Below the pieces are notes generated by a model. It was not told the DNA's origin, did no database searches, and worked only from the letters and a program-made list of their open reading frames with translations. From contig CALVQX010000013.1 in NCBI GenBank assembly GCA_944358405.1, forward strand, positions 1 through 49,963: a stretch of DNA of 49,963 bases. Reading direction: 5' to 3'. The translations under genes and the position numbers were made by a program. Within the stretch, counting starts at the first letter, position 1, and every line of letters begins with the position of its first letter. Shown piece by piece: positions 22,456 to 31,879 of this stretch. Source of the DNA: an uncultured Bacilli bacterium. GTDB taxonomy: Bacteria; Bacillota_I; Bacilli_A; RF39; UBA660.

Positions 22456-22758
22456 TTAGAAGAATCGTTTTTGAAAAGAACTATAATTATGATATCCACC
22501 ATCAATATTAATTATATGATAACCAAGGTAATTTAAATTATTCATTACATCTCTACTTACTTGACCAAATTGACAATATACATAATAATTTTCATTTGGC
22601 TGGAGATATTTTGCTGGGTCCTGGAGTAAATAAGTAGCAGGAATAGAAATTGCATTAGGAATATGACCTTGTTCATATTGGAACTTTTCTCTAACATCAA
22701 TGATATTTAGCTTTTCTTTTTTTGCTTTTGTTAGAAAATCTTCCATGTTGATATTCAC
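22456..22758 (-). CDS. Rhodanese-like sulfurtransferase
   Basis: A 100-residue single rhodanese domain: 'LNIIDVREKFQYEQGHIPNA' is the substrate motif, 'YYVYCQFGQVSRDV' the active-site loop with Cys in CQFGQVS, and 'NIDGGYHNY' the C-terminal motif. I chose GTG 22758 because GAGGTG lies 6-7 bases before it; ATG 22764 is too close to that site and ATG 22782 lies at the putative -10 (TATAGT). Cytoplasmic sulfane-sulfur carrier. It lies between the end of the secretion cluster and the VTT promoter. Confidence 0.9.
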   Translation of the reverse strand: MNINMEDFLTKAKKEKLNIIDVREKFQYEQGHIPNAISIPATYLLQDPAKYLQPNENYYVYCQFGQVSRDVMNNLNYLGYHIINIDGGYHNYSSFQKRFF

Positions 22759-22837
22759 TTTCATCACCTCTACTATATTCATATGTTGTATTCTATTTTG
22801 TAATTAATCATAGCTCCTAAGCAAATTTCTTTTTTTC

Positions 22838-22862
22838 AAAAAAACCTCTAGAATACTAGAGG
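22838..22862 (-). terminator. Terminator closing the secretion/pilus cluster
   Basis: Stem CCTCTAG / CTAGAGG with an AATA loop and seven T on the minus strand, 11 bp past the stop of the last cluster gene. Confidence 0.85.
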
Positions 22863-22873
22863 CTGATATCATT

Positions 22874-24061
22874 TTATCTTATCTTATAGGGATTTTCTTC
22901 TGTCCCTTTTCCACTTGCATATAATACTTTGCTATTTAAATAAATTACAGGACGAATGTAGGCATAGTTACTGGCACTTGTAGCTTCAATGGTTCCACTA
23001 CTATTTACCATAAATACTTCTGAATCTGTTTCTTCTTCTACTGCAGTTCCTAACCACCAACTAGTATCGATTGATAGATAATTATAATTTTGGCAGGCTT
23101 TACTTGTTGTTGTGGTACAGTTACTATCTAAACTAGCATTCATATAATCAGATACCGTTAGTAATCCTATTTTCTGTGAATTTTCTGCAGATTGACATTC
23201 TATAGAATTATCGTTTGTGCTATCTGTTTCTGTTCTTTTTCCAGTACATACATTATAAGATACGATTTTGCTTTTATCATCTGCACTTAATATTTTTTCA
23301 TCTTCTTTATCTTCGTAGTATGATTCTAAGTATTCTTTTATTCTACTATTGGAATAATTATTGATTCCAAGACTATATCCTATATTAGAATTATATCTAT
23401 TATCCCATGAATAAGACATCTCTAATGGTTCTTCTTTGATTAATACCACATTATTGTCTGAAGTTACTTTGACAATTCTCCATAATCCATTTTCTAATTC
23501 TACATAGTTGTTTACTGTTTCCCCACGATATACATAAGAGTTGTTATATGTATATAATCCATAACCTGTTTGAACAATATTAGAAGCATCTGTTATTACT
23601 TTATACAATTCTTTGGTACTATAGCTTTCTCCACAATCTAAATATGGGGTATATAAATATTCTTCTCCACTTTTTTGAACCATTACTTTTCCGGTACAAT
23701 TTACACCTTCTTTGGTATATTCTGATAATTCTTTCATATTCCCATTTTGTGCTAAGATCGAAGCATCGATTTCTACTAATTGGGACTCTGTACTTGGCAA
23801 ACTTTCTTTATTTTGATCAAAATAAGAAACTGCTGCATCTGTTAAAATTTCTTCTATCTCTTTATAAGAATAATCCTTTTTTATCAATAAGGAACATAAC
23901 CATAGTATTACTAAAAGAAGAATTACTCCAATTGCAATGATGGCCATCATTTTAATCATTTTTTTTCTTAGCTTATCTTTCTCATTCGTTTCTTTTGGTA
24001 CTTTGGTTTCTTTTGGTTTATTTGCATTTATTTTTCCCATATTATTCATATTTGCATTCAT
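22874..24061 (-). CDS. Membrane-anchored surface protein with pilin-like and DUF6273-like domains
   Basis: A 395-residue protein. Residues 1-35 are a cytoplasmic Lys/Asn-rich head, 36-61 a membrane segment. Residues about 65-160 form a pseudopilin-like head: helix 'EIEEILTDAAVSYFDQN', then 'YTKEGVNCTGKVMV' and 'YTPYLDCGESY'. From 180 to the end is a domain like DUF6273: 'ELENGLWRIVKVTSDNNVVL', then 'SWWLGTAVE', 'YIRPVIYLN' and 'GKGTEENPYKIR'. The same two domains occur in the 605-residue protein near the other end of the cluster. Last gene of the cluster, 17 bp after virD4. Probably cell-surface; ligand unknown. Confidence 0.7.
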   Translation of the reverse strand: MNANMNNMGKINANKPKETKVPKETNEKDKLRKKMIKMMAIIAIGVILLLVILWLCSLLIKKDYSYKEIEEILTDAAVSYFDQNKESLPSTESQLVEIDASILAQNGNMKELSEYTKEGVNCTGKVMVQKSGEEYLYTPYLDCGESYSTKELYKVITDASNIVQTGYGLYTYNNSYVYRGETVNNYVELENGLWRIVKVTSDNNVVLIKEEPLEMSYSWDNRYNSNIGYSLGINNYSNSRIKEYLESYYEDKEDEKILSADDKSKIVSYNVCTGKRTETDSTNDNSIECQSAENSQKIGLLTVSDYMNASLDSNCTTTTSKACQNYNYLSIDTSWWLGTAVEEETDSEVFMVNSSGTIEATSASNYAYIRPVIYLNSKVLYASGKGTEENPYKIR

Positions 24062-24078
24062 ATTCTTGGCTCCTTTTA

Positions 24079-26307
24079 TTAATTATCAAAAAAGTCATCA
24101 AAGAAATCATCATCGTCGTCATCATCAGAAAGAGTTAAATCTGCCTTTTCCTTTTCTTTTTCATTTATCATTGGATCGGAATTTGTTTTTTTCTCTTCTT
24201 CTGAGGATGGAGCGGACGGTGAGGTTGTCTTGGCAGATTCTTCTTGGTTTGGTTCTTTAGTCGTTTTCTTACTTTCTTCTTTATTTCTTTTCTCTTCTGC
24301 TTCTAATTCTTCTATCTTTGCCTCTATTTTCTTTACTAGTTCATTTACATCAAATCCTAGGTCATCGTCTTGTTTTGGCGTAGATTGAGCTGGTTTAGAA
24401 TTCATAGCCATTGGATTTAGAAATGATGGAATACTTGGTGAATCTTGTCTTGGTGCTTGTGCCATTGGCGATGAAGTGGAAGGCATTGTTTCTCTTGGAG
24501 CAAATGGATTTTTTCCCATTGGTGGAAGAAAGCCACCTAGATTTGGATCTTTTTGAGCTTGAGAAGGATTTTCTTCTGCCGCATTCATCATCTCTAATAG
24601 TTTTTTCTTTTTCTGATTTTTTACAAATTCTTTAATATCGAAAGTATGTACTTCTTCTTTTTCTCTTGTTGGATAAGTTGCCTGAGGATATTTGCGTCCC
24701 CAATCCAATTTGAAATAAGGGGTAAATTTTGTTTTAAATGGTTGTTTTCTCATTCTCATAATAATTACTTCAAATTGTTTCATGCGCTGTAAATCCGAAA
24801 CTGTAACTAATGGAGTGGAAGCCGTTTTATCATCTTTTTTAGATTTTACTTCTCCACACATTTTAGAAATTTCTTCTAAGGCTTTTAACTCTGTCGTAAT
24901 TAAGTAAATAATATTTCCGCAGTTACCTCGAATCGTTTCGGCATCTTCTTTTCCATAGACGGAATCTAATTGAGCAAAGTTTTGGATAATCATTGTAAAA
25001 CGAATTGCTCTTGAACGGGCAGCAGTAATCATTGTAGTAACGTCTTTTAATGGTGGCATATTGGCAAACTCATCTAGTAAGAAATTGGTACGAACAGGAA
25101 GTTTTCCCCCATGTTGCTGAGCAACAGCAATAAGCGTTTCATAAATTTGCTTTAAGAGAATTGTTACTAGAGAGTGATATGTTTTCTTTTCGTCCTGAAT
25201 AACGATAAATACCGCAGTTGGTTTTTCTCCAATACTTTCTAGTTCAATATCACTATGAGATAACATTTCACTTAGATTATCTCTTGATGCAAATAATTTG
25301 ACCTTTTGTTTAAATACAGATAGGATAGATCCTTTTGTTTCTGCTGGTGCCATGATAGTACTTGATGCATTAATTGCTGCGGCACTTGCTGGATCTTTGG
25401 CATTGAAGTATTCTTTAATATATGTAGATCCTCCGAATTTCTCTTCTCCAACAGTTGTTGCTAGAGAGATACTATTAATATTAATTTCATCTTCTTTGGC
25501 ATCTTCAAAAAGACCTAAGGCTACTCCAGAAAAATAATCTGCTGATGTTTTTTCCCAGAATGGATCTGCATTTTTATTGGATTCATCATACAAAATATTC
25601 AATGCTAAGTCATCTAATAACTCAATTGCTTTGTCTTGATTTCCTTCTTTGTACATACGATATGGTAAAGTCATTGGATTCCAAGCATTTCCATTTTGTG
25701 GGTCACGGAAATTTAATAGTAAAATTTGGTATCCTCTATCCCGAAGCATCATACTTGTTTTTTCGTAGATTTCTCCTTTAGGATCGGTAATAATCATCGA
25801 TTCTTTGGCTTTTGCTAAACTATGTACTAATGGTAAAATTACAGTTTGTGTTTTACCACTACCAGTTGCACCAATGACTAAGGAATGATATTCACTATTA
25901 TCTACCCACATCTCTTTATCATTTAAAATTAAAGGTACTCCAGCTGCTTTGGAATTTTCTTGTTGAATTTCTACACGCTCTAATTCTTCTTTAATTTCTC
26001 TTTCTTTTGCCCAACGAGAATATCCTTTATCTTTTTTATCCGTTGTAAAACCAAACCCTTTGTCTCGTTCGAAAAAATAAGAGCTAACACTAACAAACAA
26101 ACCAAATAAGCATAAAAGATAAAATGTGGTAGTCGCAACTATGTATTTTTCTGAAAAGGCAGGAAGTGGATTTAGCCCAGCAAATGTTCCTTCGGTTGCA
26201 AAAGTAGATAAATTCACTACTCCAATGGCAACGATATATAATAAAAATAGTGCAAAGCCACCAAAAATTAATAAATCTTCTGGATCTGCTCGAAATTTGA
26301 ATTTCAT
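24079..26307 (-). CDS. virD4: VirD4/TraG-type coupling ATPase
   Basis: A 742-residue type IV coupling protein. Two membrane segments (about 12-32 and 58-80), then the RecA-like core: Walker A 'GATGSGKT' (146-153), 'MIITDPKGEIYEKTS', Walker B 'NFLLDEFANMPPL' (408-420), and 'ITAARSRAIRFTMIIQNFAQ'. A 180-residue Pro/Ser/Glu tail follows and ends in a run of Asp and Phe. Such ATPases bring substrates to the type IV channel. No relaxase is seen in the window, so the cargo is more likely protein. An extended -10 promoter precedes it. Confidence 0.95.
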   Translation of the reverse strand: MKFKFRADPEDLLIFGGFALFLLYIVAIGVVNLSTFATEGTFAGLNPLPAFSEKYIVATTTFYLLCLFGLFVSVSSYFFERDKGFGFTTDKKDKGYSRWAKEREIKEELERVEIQQENSKAAGVPLILNDKEMWVDNSEYHSLVIGATGSGKTQTVILPLVHSLAKAKESMIITDPKGEIYEKTSMMLRDRGYQILLLNFRDPQNGNAWNPMTLPYRMYKEGNQDKAIELLDDLALNILYDESNKNADPFWEKTSADYFSGVALGLFEDAKEDEININSISLATTVGEEKFGGSTYIKEYFNAKDPASAAAINASSTIMAPAETKGSILSVFKQKVKLFASRDNLSEMLSHSDIELESIGEKPTAVFIVIQDEKKTYHSLVTILLKQIYETLIAVAQQHGGKLPVRTNFLLDEFANMPPLKDVTTMITAARSRAIRFTMIIQNFAQLDSVYGKEDAETIRGNCGNIIYLITTELKALEEISKMCGEVKSKKDDKTASTPLVTVSDLQRMKQFEVIIMRMRKQPFKTKFTPYFKLDWGRKYPQATYPTREKEEVHTFDIKEFVKNQKKKKLLEMMNAAEENPSQAQKDPNLGGFLPPMGKNPFAPRETMPSTSSPMAQAPRQDSPSIPSFLNPMAMNSKPAQSTPKQDDDLGFDVNELVKKIEAKIEELEAEEKRNKEESKKTTKEPNQEESAKTTSPSAPSSEEEKKTNSDPMINEKEKEKADLTLSDDDDDDDFFDDFFDN

Positions 26308-26332
26308 ATGTGTCTACTCCCTTTCTGCCTAT

Positions 26333-26341
26333 ATTATAACA
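26333..26341 (-). promoter_or_regulatory. Internal extended -10 promoter before virD4
   Basis: TGT-TATAAT on the minus strand, 25 bp before the virD4 start, in the largest gap of the downstream half of the cluster (60 bp). The -35 is poor. Could give virD4 and the last gene extra expression. Confidence 0.45.
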
Positions 26342-26367
26342 TATCTTTCAAAAATATCATTAATATT

Positions 26368-27147
26368 TTATTGATTTGATATTAATAACTTAAATTCATT
26401 CTCTTTCCATTGATATAGCATTACGATTGGCTCTTCTATGCTATACTGATTGCAAGTTACTATTAGCTCATTTTTTTTATCATTATCTGCATCCAACACA
26501 GAAGTAATCATTGGTTTGCAACCATTTGTCCCCTTATTATTATCAATTGCACTATAAAGTAAAGAAAGAGTTCCATTTTTTTCCATGAATACAAAAGAAA
26601 ATACTTTTTCGGGATTACTATCCATTGGAAAGGCATTGCTTAAGGTATAAAAATTCTCTATTATTCCATCTTGGTCTATGTCAATATGACTTACTTCATT
26701 TACTGTTAATTCTTGATTTATTAGCAGATTATTTTCTGTTAAAACTTGATCTACATATGTCCTATCTGTTACTTCTTCTGTAATAAATTCTTGCAGTTTT
26801 AATTCAAAATTTCCAGAAAAGGCAAGAAGATCTCCTTGATAATTGATCGCATTTCTATCTTTATCAAATAAATACCATTTATCATCATACCATAAATCAT
26901 AATTTCCTAATTTTTTATTATCAACATAGACCTGGTATTCTTGCCAATTTAGTTCTTTCATATCTGAATTACTTCTAATATTATACCATTTTCTATTGGA
27001 TAATTCCCAAATCGTATGGTTTCCTACAATTAGTTTTATTGTAGATTCTTTTTCTTTTTGATAATCTTTACCAATTAGAAAATATAGGGCAACGAAATAA
27101 ATAATTAATATGACAAGTAAAATAATATATCTTTTATTTTTTTTCAT
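26368..27147 (-). CDS. Membrane-anchored extracytoplasmic protein with Asp-loop motifs
   Basis: A 259-residue protein: a basic start, one membrane segment (about 7-25), and an outside domain. Two loops resemble Ca-binding FG-GAP/VCBS turns: 'DIDQDGIIENFY' and 'DADNDKKNELIV'. The middle is beta-rich ('WYDDKWYLFDKDRN'). No known family named; it sits between the wall hydrolase and virD4, so a role in the type IV apparatus or its surface is likely. Confidence 0.6.
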   Translation of the reverse strand: MKKNKRYIILLVILIIYFVALYFLIGKDYQKEKESTIKLIVGNHTIWELSNRKWYNIRSNSDMKELNWQEYQVYVDNKKLGNYDLWYDDKWYLFDKDRNAINYQGDLLAFSGNFELKLQEFITEEVTDRTYVDQVLTENNLLINQELTVNEVSHIDIDQDGIIENFYTLSNAFPMDSNPEKVFSFVFMEKNGTLSLLYSAIDNNKGTNGCKPMITSVLDADNDKKNELIVTCNQYSIEEPIVMLYQWKENEFKLLISNQ

Positions 27148-27156
27148 TATTTTCTC

Positions 27157-29517
27157 CTATCCTACCTTAAAATATGCTATGGTACTTGTATTTCCCCAAG
27201 GATATTCTGCCCACATATCTGTTGATGTACTACCTGGATCCATCATCCTTATTGTATCATTAGAAACACTGTCAATTGCTACCCAGTGTTGTCCTGTATT
27301 TCCTTTTACTTCTGCTACTACATAATATCCTTGGTCTAGTAATTCTTGGATTCGTTGTAATTTTTGATCTCTGCTATATCCGGAAACTGATATTTTCTGT
27401 TGGAAAACAAAGGATGGTGCAGCATTGCTTACAGATGCCCAAATTAAATTTCCACCAGAAAAACCATTGTGATCATTTAAATATTCTACAAACGTTCCTG
27501 GATTAAATTCACCATTAATATTGGTATCTACACCACTTTTTTCAATTAACATAGCAATCGATGTTACAAGGCAGCCAATATCTTTGATTGTTTGCCCACT
27601 AGTACCTACCATTACATTTGTCCATGATCCTTGATACTGTTTCCAGCTTGAATATGGACCTGCAGCGATCGTTCCATCACTTGTACAGGTACTAGAACCA
27701 TCAATATTACAAGTATTTTCTTGAATATCTTTTACTCCAGAATAATGTTGCATTAATATCTGTTTATAATTCATTCCACCAACAGCCCAGTCATACCATT
27801 TTCTTTGATCACTACTTAAGTATGGGGTTGTATAGACCCAACCATTTTCATCTACAGCAACTTCTCCCATGACTTCACTTACGGCTCTTCTTAAAATATG
27901 ATCTTGTGCTAAAGGGCCTAAATATTGATAAGCTTTCGTACTTGCCCCAGAGTAAACTGTCGTGCTATTTCCAGAATCGCTTGGATTTGTAGTATTAGAG
28001 CATCCCTGATCTGGATCACAATATACTTGATCCTCTGTACAGTTTCTAATTTGTAGAATCCATTGACCATTTTCTTCGCTAAATTTTGAACCTCCTGCTC
28101 CTCCCATGATGGTTGCTCTAGTTAGGGAAAAACTACGTGCTGCTACAGCTTGTGCTTTATATAATTCTTCGTGTACTAGTCCTCCTGTTTCTGCATAAAC
28201 GACACCCAAGATATATTTTTCAAATGGAACTAATTCTTCTCCTTCTATTGGAGTGCCTAATCCTTGATCAGAACAGTTCATCAGTCTTACTTGAATGTCT
28301 GATGCTGTTATGGAAGAAGCAGAAGATGCTCCAGAGGTTGCTCCATTAAATCCTTGAATATTATAAACACAGCTTCCTAAAGAGGCACATGTGTTATTTG
28401 CATTGTCGTTTCCTATGAAATTGTAATACCTATCTATATAATCAAATACATCTTCTGTCATTTGTTGTCTTTCTTCTAGGGTAGAATTTGGAAAATAACT
28501 TGCAAAAATTTGATAAGTTAGATTCGATTTAAATGTAGATTCACTATAACTATTTCCATCAAACATAGCATCTGCAATTTGTTCAATCTTAGAAGTCGTC
28601 ATATCTTCATAATTTGCACCATCATTAATATGAATGATGTGATATACGGCAACTACTTTCAAGGCATCTACTGTTTTCCCATTGGATTGATAGTTCAATT
28701 TTACTTGGTTTACACGTTCATAAAAATCTTGAGCATCAGGGTCTGTAGAATTTACTTCAATTCCGCCCGTATCTCCTCCTGTTAAATTGCTAATTCCTAA
28801 GGCGTCTTCATAGTCACTTAGGGTACCTGTTACTGAGGTAATAATTACTAAAATTAGGGCAATAAATATTAGAAAGGGGATTGCAACGGAAATTGCAATT
28901 TTCATAGGTAATGGCATGTTACCAAAACCAAATCCAGATAATTTTGCTTTGTCACCTTCTACATTTCTTTCTGATTCGTCACCTAGGATGCTTTTCCCGC
29001 CTCTTTTTCGTCCAAATAAAGAATTTGCTTTAGAATCCTGATTTTCTGAAGATGCTTTTTCTTCCCCTTTTGAGGAAGTTTTTTCTTCTTCACCACTTTT
29101 TTTTGGTGGTTGATTTTTTCCACCACCAACTAAGTTCATTCCTTTATCTAAGGTATCCATGGTGCCTTTTTCATCTAATTTTTGTGTTGTCTTGGCAATC
29201 CCAGGAATTTTGTTTAAGGTCTCTGCACCTTTATTTAAAATCGCTTGTCCTGCTTTGGTTTTGGCAACTGCATCTACGGCTTTGCCACCAAGTGGTCCAC
29301 CAAAATAATTGGCAGCTCCTTTGGCTGCCGTTTTTAATGCTTTTTTTGATGCTTGTTTTTGTTGTTCTTTTTTATTATCTTCTACTGGGGTATAGGCACT
29401 GGGCTTGTTCTCCGTATTTTTTTCGGCTGCCGAATTATTTTTATTATTATTGAATGAATTGTCGCTTGTTCCTTGACTATTTTCGTTGTTGCTATTTACA
29501 TTATTATTTTCCGGCAT
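27157..29517 (-). CDS. SpoIID domain plus C39-like peptidase: wall hydrolase of the T4SS
   Basis: A 786-residue protein. Residues 1-200 are a low-complexity Asn/Lys/Ser cytoplasmic region; 205-230 a membrane segment; 260-370 a helical domain. The SpoIID-type domain begins at about 430: 'FEKYILGVVYAETGG' (Glu443 in the place of the SpoIID catalytic Glu) and 'YKAQAVAARSFSLTR'. From about 620 is a papain-like C39-type peptidase domain with Cys649 ('DIGCLVTSIAML'), His744 ('GQHWVAIDSV') and 'MMDPGS'. SpoIID is a lytic transglycosylase. It fills the slot of the VirB1/CwlT-type two-domain hydrolase, next to VirB4, and should open the wall for the channel. Confidence 0.85.
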   Translation of the reverse strand: MPENNNVNSNNENSQGTSDNSFNNNKNNSAAEKNTENKPSAYTPVEDNKKEQQKQASKKALKTAAKGAANYFGGPLGGKAVDAVAKTKAGQAILNKGAETLNKIPGIAKTTQKLDEKGTMDTLDKGMNLVGGGKNQPPKKSGEEEKTSSKGEEKASSENQDSKANSLFGRKRGGKSILGDESERNVEGDKAKLSGFGFGNMPLPMKIAISVAIPFLIFIALILVIITSVTGTLSDYEDALGISNLTGGDTGGIEVNSTDPDAQDFYERVNQVKLNYQSNGKTVDALKVVAVYHIIHINDGANYEDMTTSKIEQIADAMFDGNSYSESTFKSNLTYQIFASYFPNSTLEERQQMTEDVFDYIDRYYNFIGNDNANNTCASLGSCVYNIQGFNGATSGASSASSITASDIQVRLMNCSDQGLGTPIEGEELVPFEKYILGVVYAETGGLVHEELYKAQAVAARSFSLTRATIMGGAGGSKFSEENGQWILQIRNCTEDQVYCDPDQGCSNTTNPSDSGNSTTVYSGASTKAYQYLGPLAQDHILRRAVSEVMGEVAVDENGWVYTTPYLSSDQRKWYDWAVGGMNYKQILMQHYSGVKDIQENTCNIDGSSTCTSDGTIAAGPYSSWKQYQGSWTNVMVGTSGQTIKDIGCLVTSIAMLIEKSGVDTNINGEFNPGTFVEYLNDHNGFSGGNLIWASVSNAAPSFVFQQKISVSGYSRDQKLQRIQELLDQGYYVVAEVKGNTGQHWVAIDSVSNDTIRMMDPGSTSTDMWAEYPWGNTSTIAYFKVG

Positions 29518-29543
29518 TTCCCATCACCTACTTCTTTTTTGGA

Positions 29544-31334
29544 TTATAGACCTCCACCACTACCAAATGAATCTAGTTCTTCTTTTGTAACTGCTATATT
29601 AATACGCATTCTTCTGTTACCACAAACAAAGAGTGCTTCTCCTTGTGAATATCTTTTAATACTTTCCTTTTCACTATCATTTAAATCAATTAATAAGCTC
29701 AAGTCTTCTACTGCTTGCTTTCTTAATCCCATTACAAGATAGTAAGAAGAATTATCAAAAATTGCCTTTCCTTGAGTAATTACAGCTGGATCAGAAAAGT
29801 CACTTGGTTGTTGGGTAATAATAATTGTTCCTGTGTTATATTTTCTAGCACGTCTTTGTACTTGGGCTAGGAAAGATGCGCCTAAAACGTTATTGTCTCC
29901 TAATAAAACGTGAGCTTCATCTACCATAAGAACTGTATTTACATCAAAATCCAAACATAATCCCCAAGCATATTTTAAAACATTAAAGAATAGAGCGTTT
30001 CTGACGTTAGAATCACTATTCATTAATTCTTTAATGTTGAATACCATAAAGTCACTGTCTCTTCTAATTGTTGTATGACCATCAAAATAGAATTTTAATT
30101 CTTTGGTAATTGGCCTTACTTTTAATTCTAGTCGCTCCATGATATCTCGTTCTTGAGTATGCTCTGTCATGGACATTAATTTTCCACGTATCGTTGCATA
30201 TACATCACTAAAGGTTGGATAGTCATTCGATGTATAAGAAGAAAAATCTGTGGTAAAATCAATTCCAAATCGTTTATAAGTATCTTGGACAATTTCACTA
30301 AACATGGTTAGAACATCTTCTTGGATCGAAGGATCATAATATTTCATGAAAGCTTTTAAAAATTGTAGTGTTCTTGTTAATACGGTATATCCTGGACCTT
30401 TCTTAATTTCTTCTTCATCTGCATCAATGACTACTTCTAATGGGTTAATTAAACCAAATTCTCCACCTTTTCCAATATCTACAGTGTCTCCACCAAAAGT
30501 TTCTGTAATCTCGCGAAATTCATCTTCTGGATCAATAATAACAATTTGGCAGCCATTTCTAATGTGAGATCGAAGCATCAATTTAGCTGCAGTTGATTTA
30601 CCTGAACCAGAGGTTCCTAAAATAATCATATTGGCATTATTTCTATTATTTTCTTTTCTAATTTTATATAAAAATTGATTGAATAAAATGACTCCTCCTG
30701 AGAAATCTACTCCTAATAAAGTAGATAGACCAGGATCTTTGATACTATCAAAAATAAACGGATACATCGCTGATAATGTTACAGATGGAATCGGTGTTCC
30801 AATTCTTTGTTCTACATCTTGAGGTGGAAAAATAGGTAGAATTGATTTTAATACTTTTTCTTGTTCAAAACGTAGAGGGATTGCTCTTAACTCCATCGCA
30901 TCTAAATAGTTTCTTACATTTACTTTTTTTAGCTCTAAATCCTCTTTCGTATCTGCAGTAATCATAATGTGCATCTGAAAATCAAAAATTCTGGCTTGAC
31001 TAGCTGCTAACATCGAAGTAAAATATTCCAAACTTTCTGCGTCTTGACGCATTCTTTCTTTCGTTGTTAAGTCTCTTTCATTTTGATATCTTTCTTTTAA
31101 ATCAGCAACTTGCTTATTCAACATTTTTGACATTTGTTGAAACGGAACAGGAATATGTTTCGCAACCACTTTAATTCCAGGCATATTGGTTAGAGATGAT
31201 AAATACCCAGGCTGAATATATTTAGGATAAGAAACTACGGTTAAGATGGTAGCATATTTATCACTAATAAAGAATTCACTAGGTGAAAAATGAAGACCCT
31301 TAGGAGCAATTTGACTTCTAATTCCGGTACTCAT
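29544..31334 (-). CDS. virB4: VirB4-type ATPase, large C-terminal piece
   Basis: A 596-residue type IV secretion ATPase. It starts at 'IAPKGLHFSPSEFFI', the middle of a normal VirB4/TraE. Walker A is 'GTSGSGKST' (240-248), Walker B 'TVLMVDEAHVLL' (Asp472-Glu473), with 'GTIIITQQPSDF' after it. Powers assembly and transfer at the cytoplasmic base. It overlaps the N-terminal piece as ATGA (31331-31334), so VirB4 is made as two linked chains here. Followed by the wall hydrolase after 26 bp. Confidence 0.95.
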   Translation of the reverse strand: MSTGIRSQIAPKGLHFSPSEFFISDKYATILTVVSYPKYIQPGYLSSLTNMPGIKVVAKHIPVPFQQMSKMLNKQVADLKERYQNERDLTTKERMRQDAESLEYFTSMLAASQARIFDFQMHIMITADTKEDLELKKVNVRNYLDAMELRAIPLRFEQEKVLKSILPIFPPQDVEQRIGTPIPSVTLSAMYPFIFDSIKDPGLSTLLGVDFSGGVILFNQFLYKIRKENNRNNANMIILGTSGSGKSTAAKLMLRSHIRNGCQIVIIDPEDEFREITETFGGDTVDIGKGGEFGLINPLEVVIDADEEEIKKGPGYTVLTRTLQFLKAFMKYYDPSIQEDVLTMFSEIVQDTYKRFGIDFTTDFSSYTSNDYPTFSDVYATIRGKLMSMTEHTQERDIMERLELKVRPITKELKFYFDGHTTIRRDSDFMVFNIKELMNSDSNVRNALFFNVLKYAWGLCLDFDVNTVLMVDEAHVLLGDNNVLGASFLAQVQRRARKYNTGTIIITQQPSDFSDPAVITQGKAIFDNSSYYLVMGLRKQAVEDLSLLIDLNDSEKESIKRYSQGEALFVCGNRRMRINIAVTKEELDSFGSGGGL

Positions 31335-31879
31335 ACTGGCATCACCGTCCCAAACTCTGTTGTATTTCCTCCATTTAAGAAATTGTCTAATACAACACGA
31401 AGATCATCATTACTTGTTTGAGCTGCATTTAGCCCACAACTAGCTAGACCATTGATCATTAATCGAACTCTTTTTTGAAGAAGATCTACATTTTTATCTT
31501 TAAACATAAAATAATATTCTGTATCTACTACATTATTATTAATGAAAGTTTGTCCTTTCTGAATATCTTGTTGAATCAATTTTCTAATCGCAGGAGCTGT
31601 TGCTTCATTATATAGTAGTTGTAATTGCGACATATATACAGAAATGTCTACTGGACGATCTGCTACTATTAGCCAAAACTCAAAATCAATTGTATTATAA
31701 AAATTCTTTAAAGCAATTAGGGTGTTATTTTGAGCATCTGGATCTAAAATAAATATATTTCTGGGAGATATTTTTACTCCAGTTACTTTTTGATTGTCGG
31801 TTGTCACGATCATTCCATTTTGAATTCCTTTGATTGGTAACCAATCCTCTGTAAATCCACTGCTTACTTTCTTTGCCAT
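31331..31879 (-). CDS. VirB4 N-terminal domain encoded separately
   Basis: A 182-residue protein corresponding to the N-terminal domain of VirB4/TraE-like proteins: 'WLPIKGIQNGMIVTTDNQKV', 'VKISPRNIFIL', 'NTIDFEFWLIVADRPVDIS' and an alpha/beta region to about 160. No nucleotide motif. Overlaps prgI by 16 bp and the ATPase piece by 4 bp. Probably interacts with the ATPase and the PrgI membrane protein at the base of the channel. Confidence 0.8.
   Translation of the reverse strand: MAKKVSSGFTEDWLPIKGIQNGMIVTTDNQKVTGVKISPRNIFILDPDAQNNTLIALKNFYNTIDFEFWLIVADRPVDISVYMSQLQLLYNEATAPAIRKLIQQDIQKGQTFINNNVVDTEYYFMFKDKNVDLLQKRVRLMINGLASCGLNAAQTSNDDLRVVLDNFLNGGNTTEFGTVMPV

Noticed and set aside
31331-31334. 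VirB4 as a pseudogene
   Set aside because: The ATGA overlap and clean domain border favour two real genes; both parts are otherwise intact.
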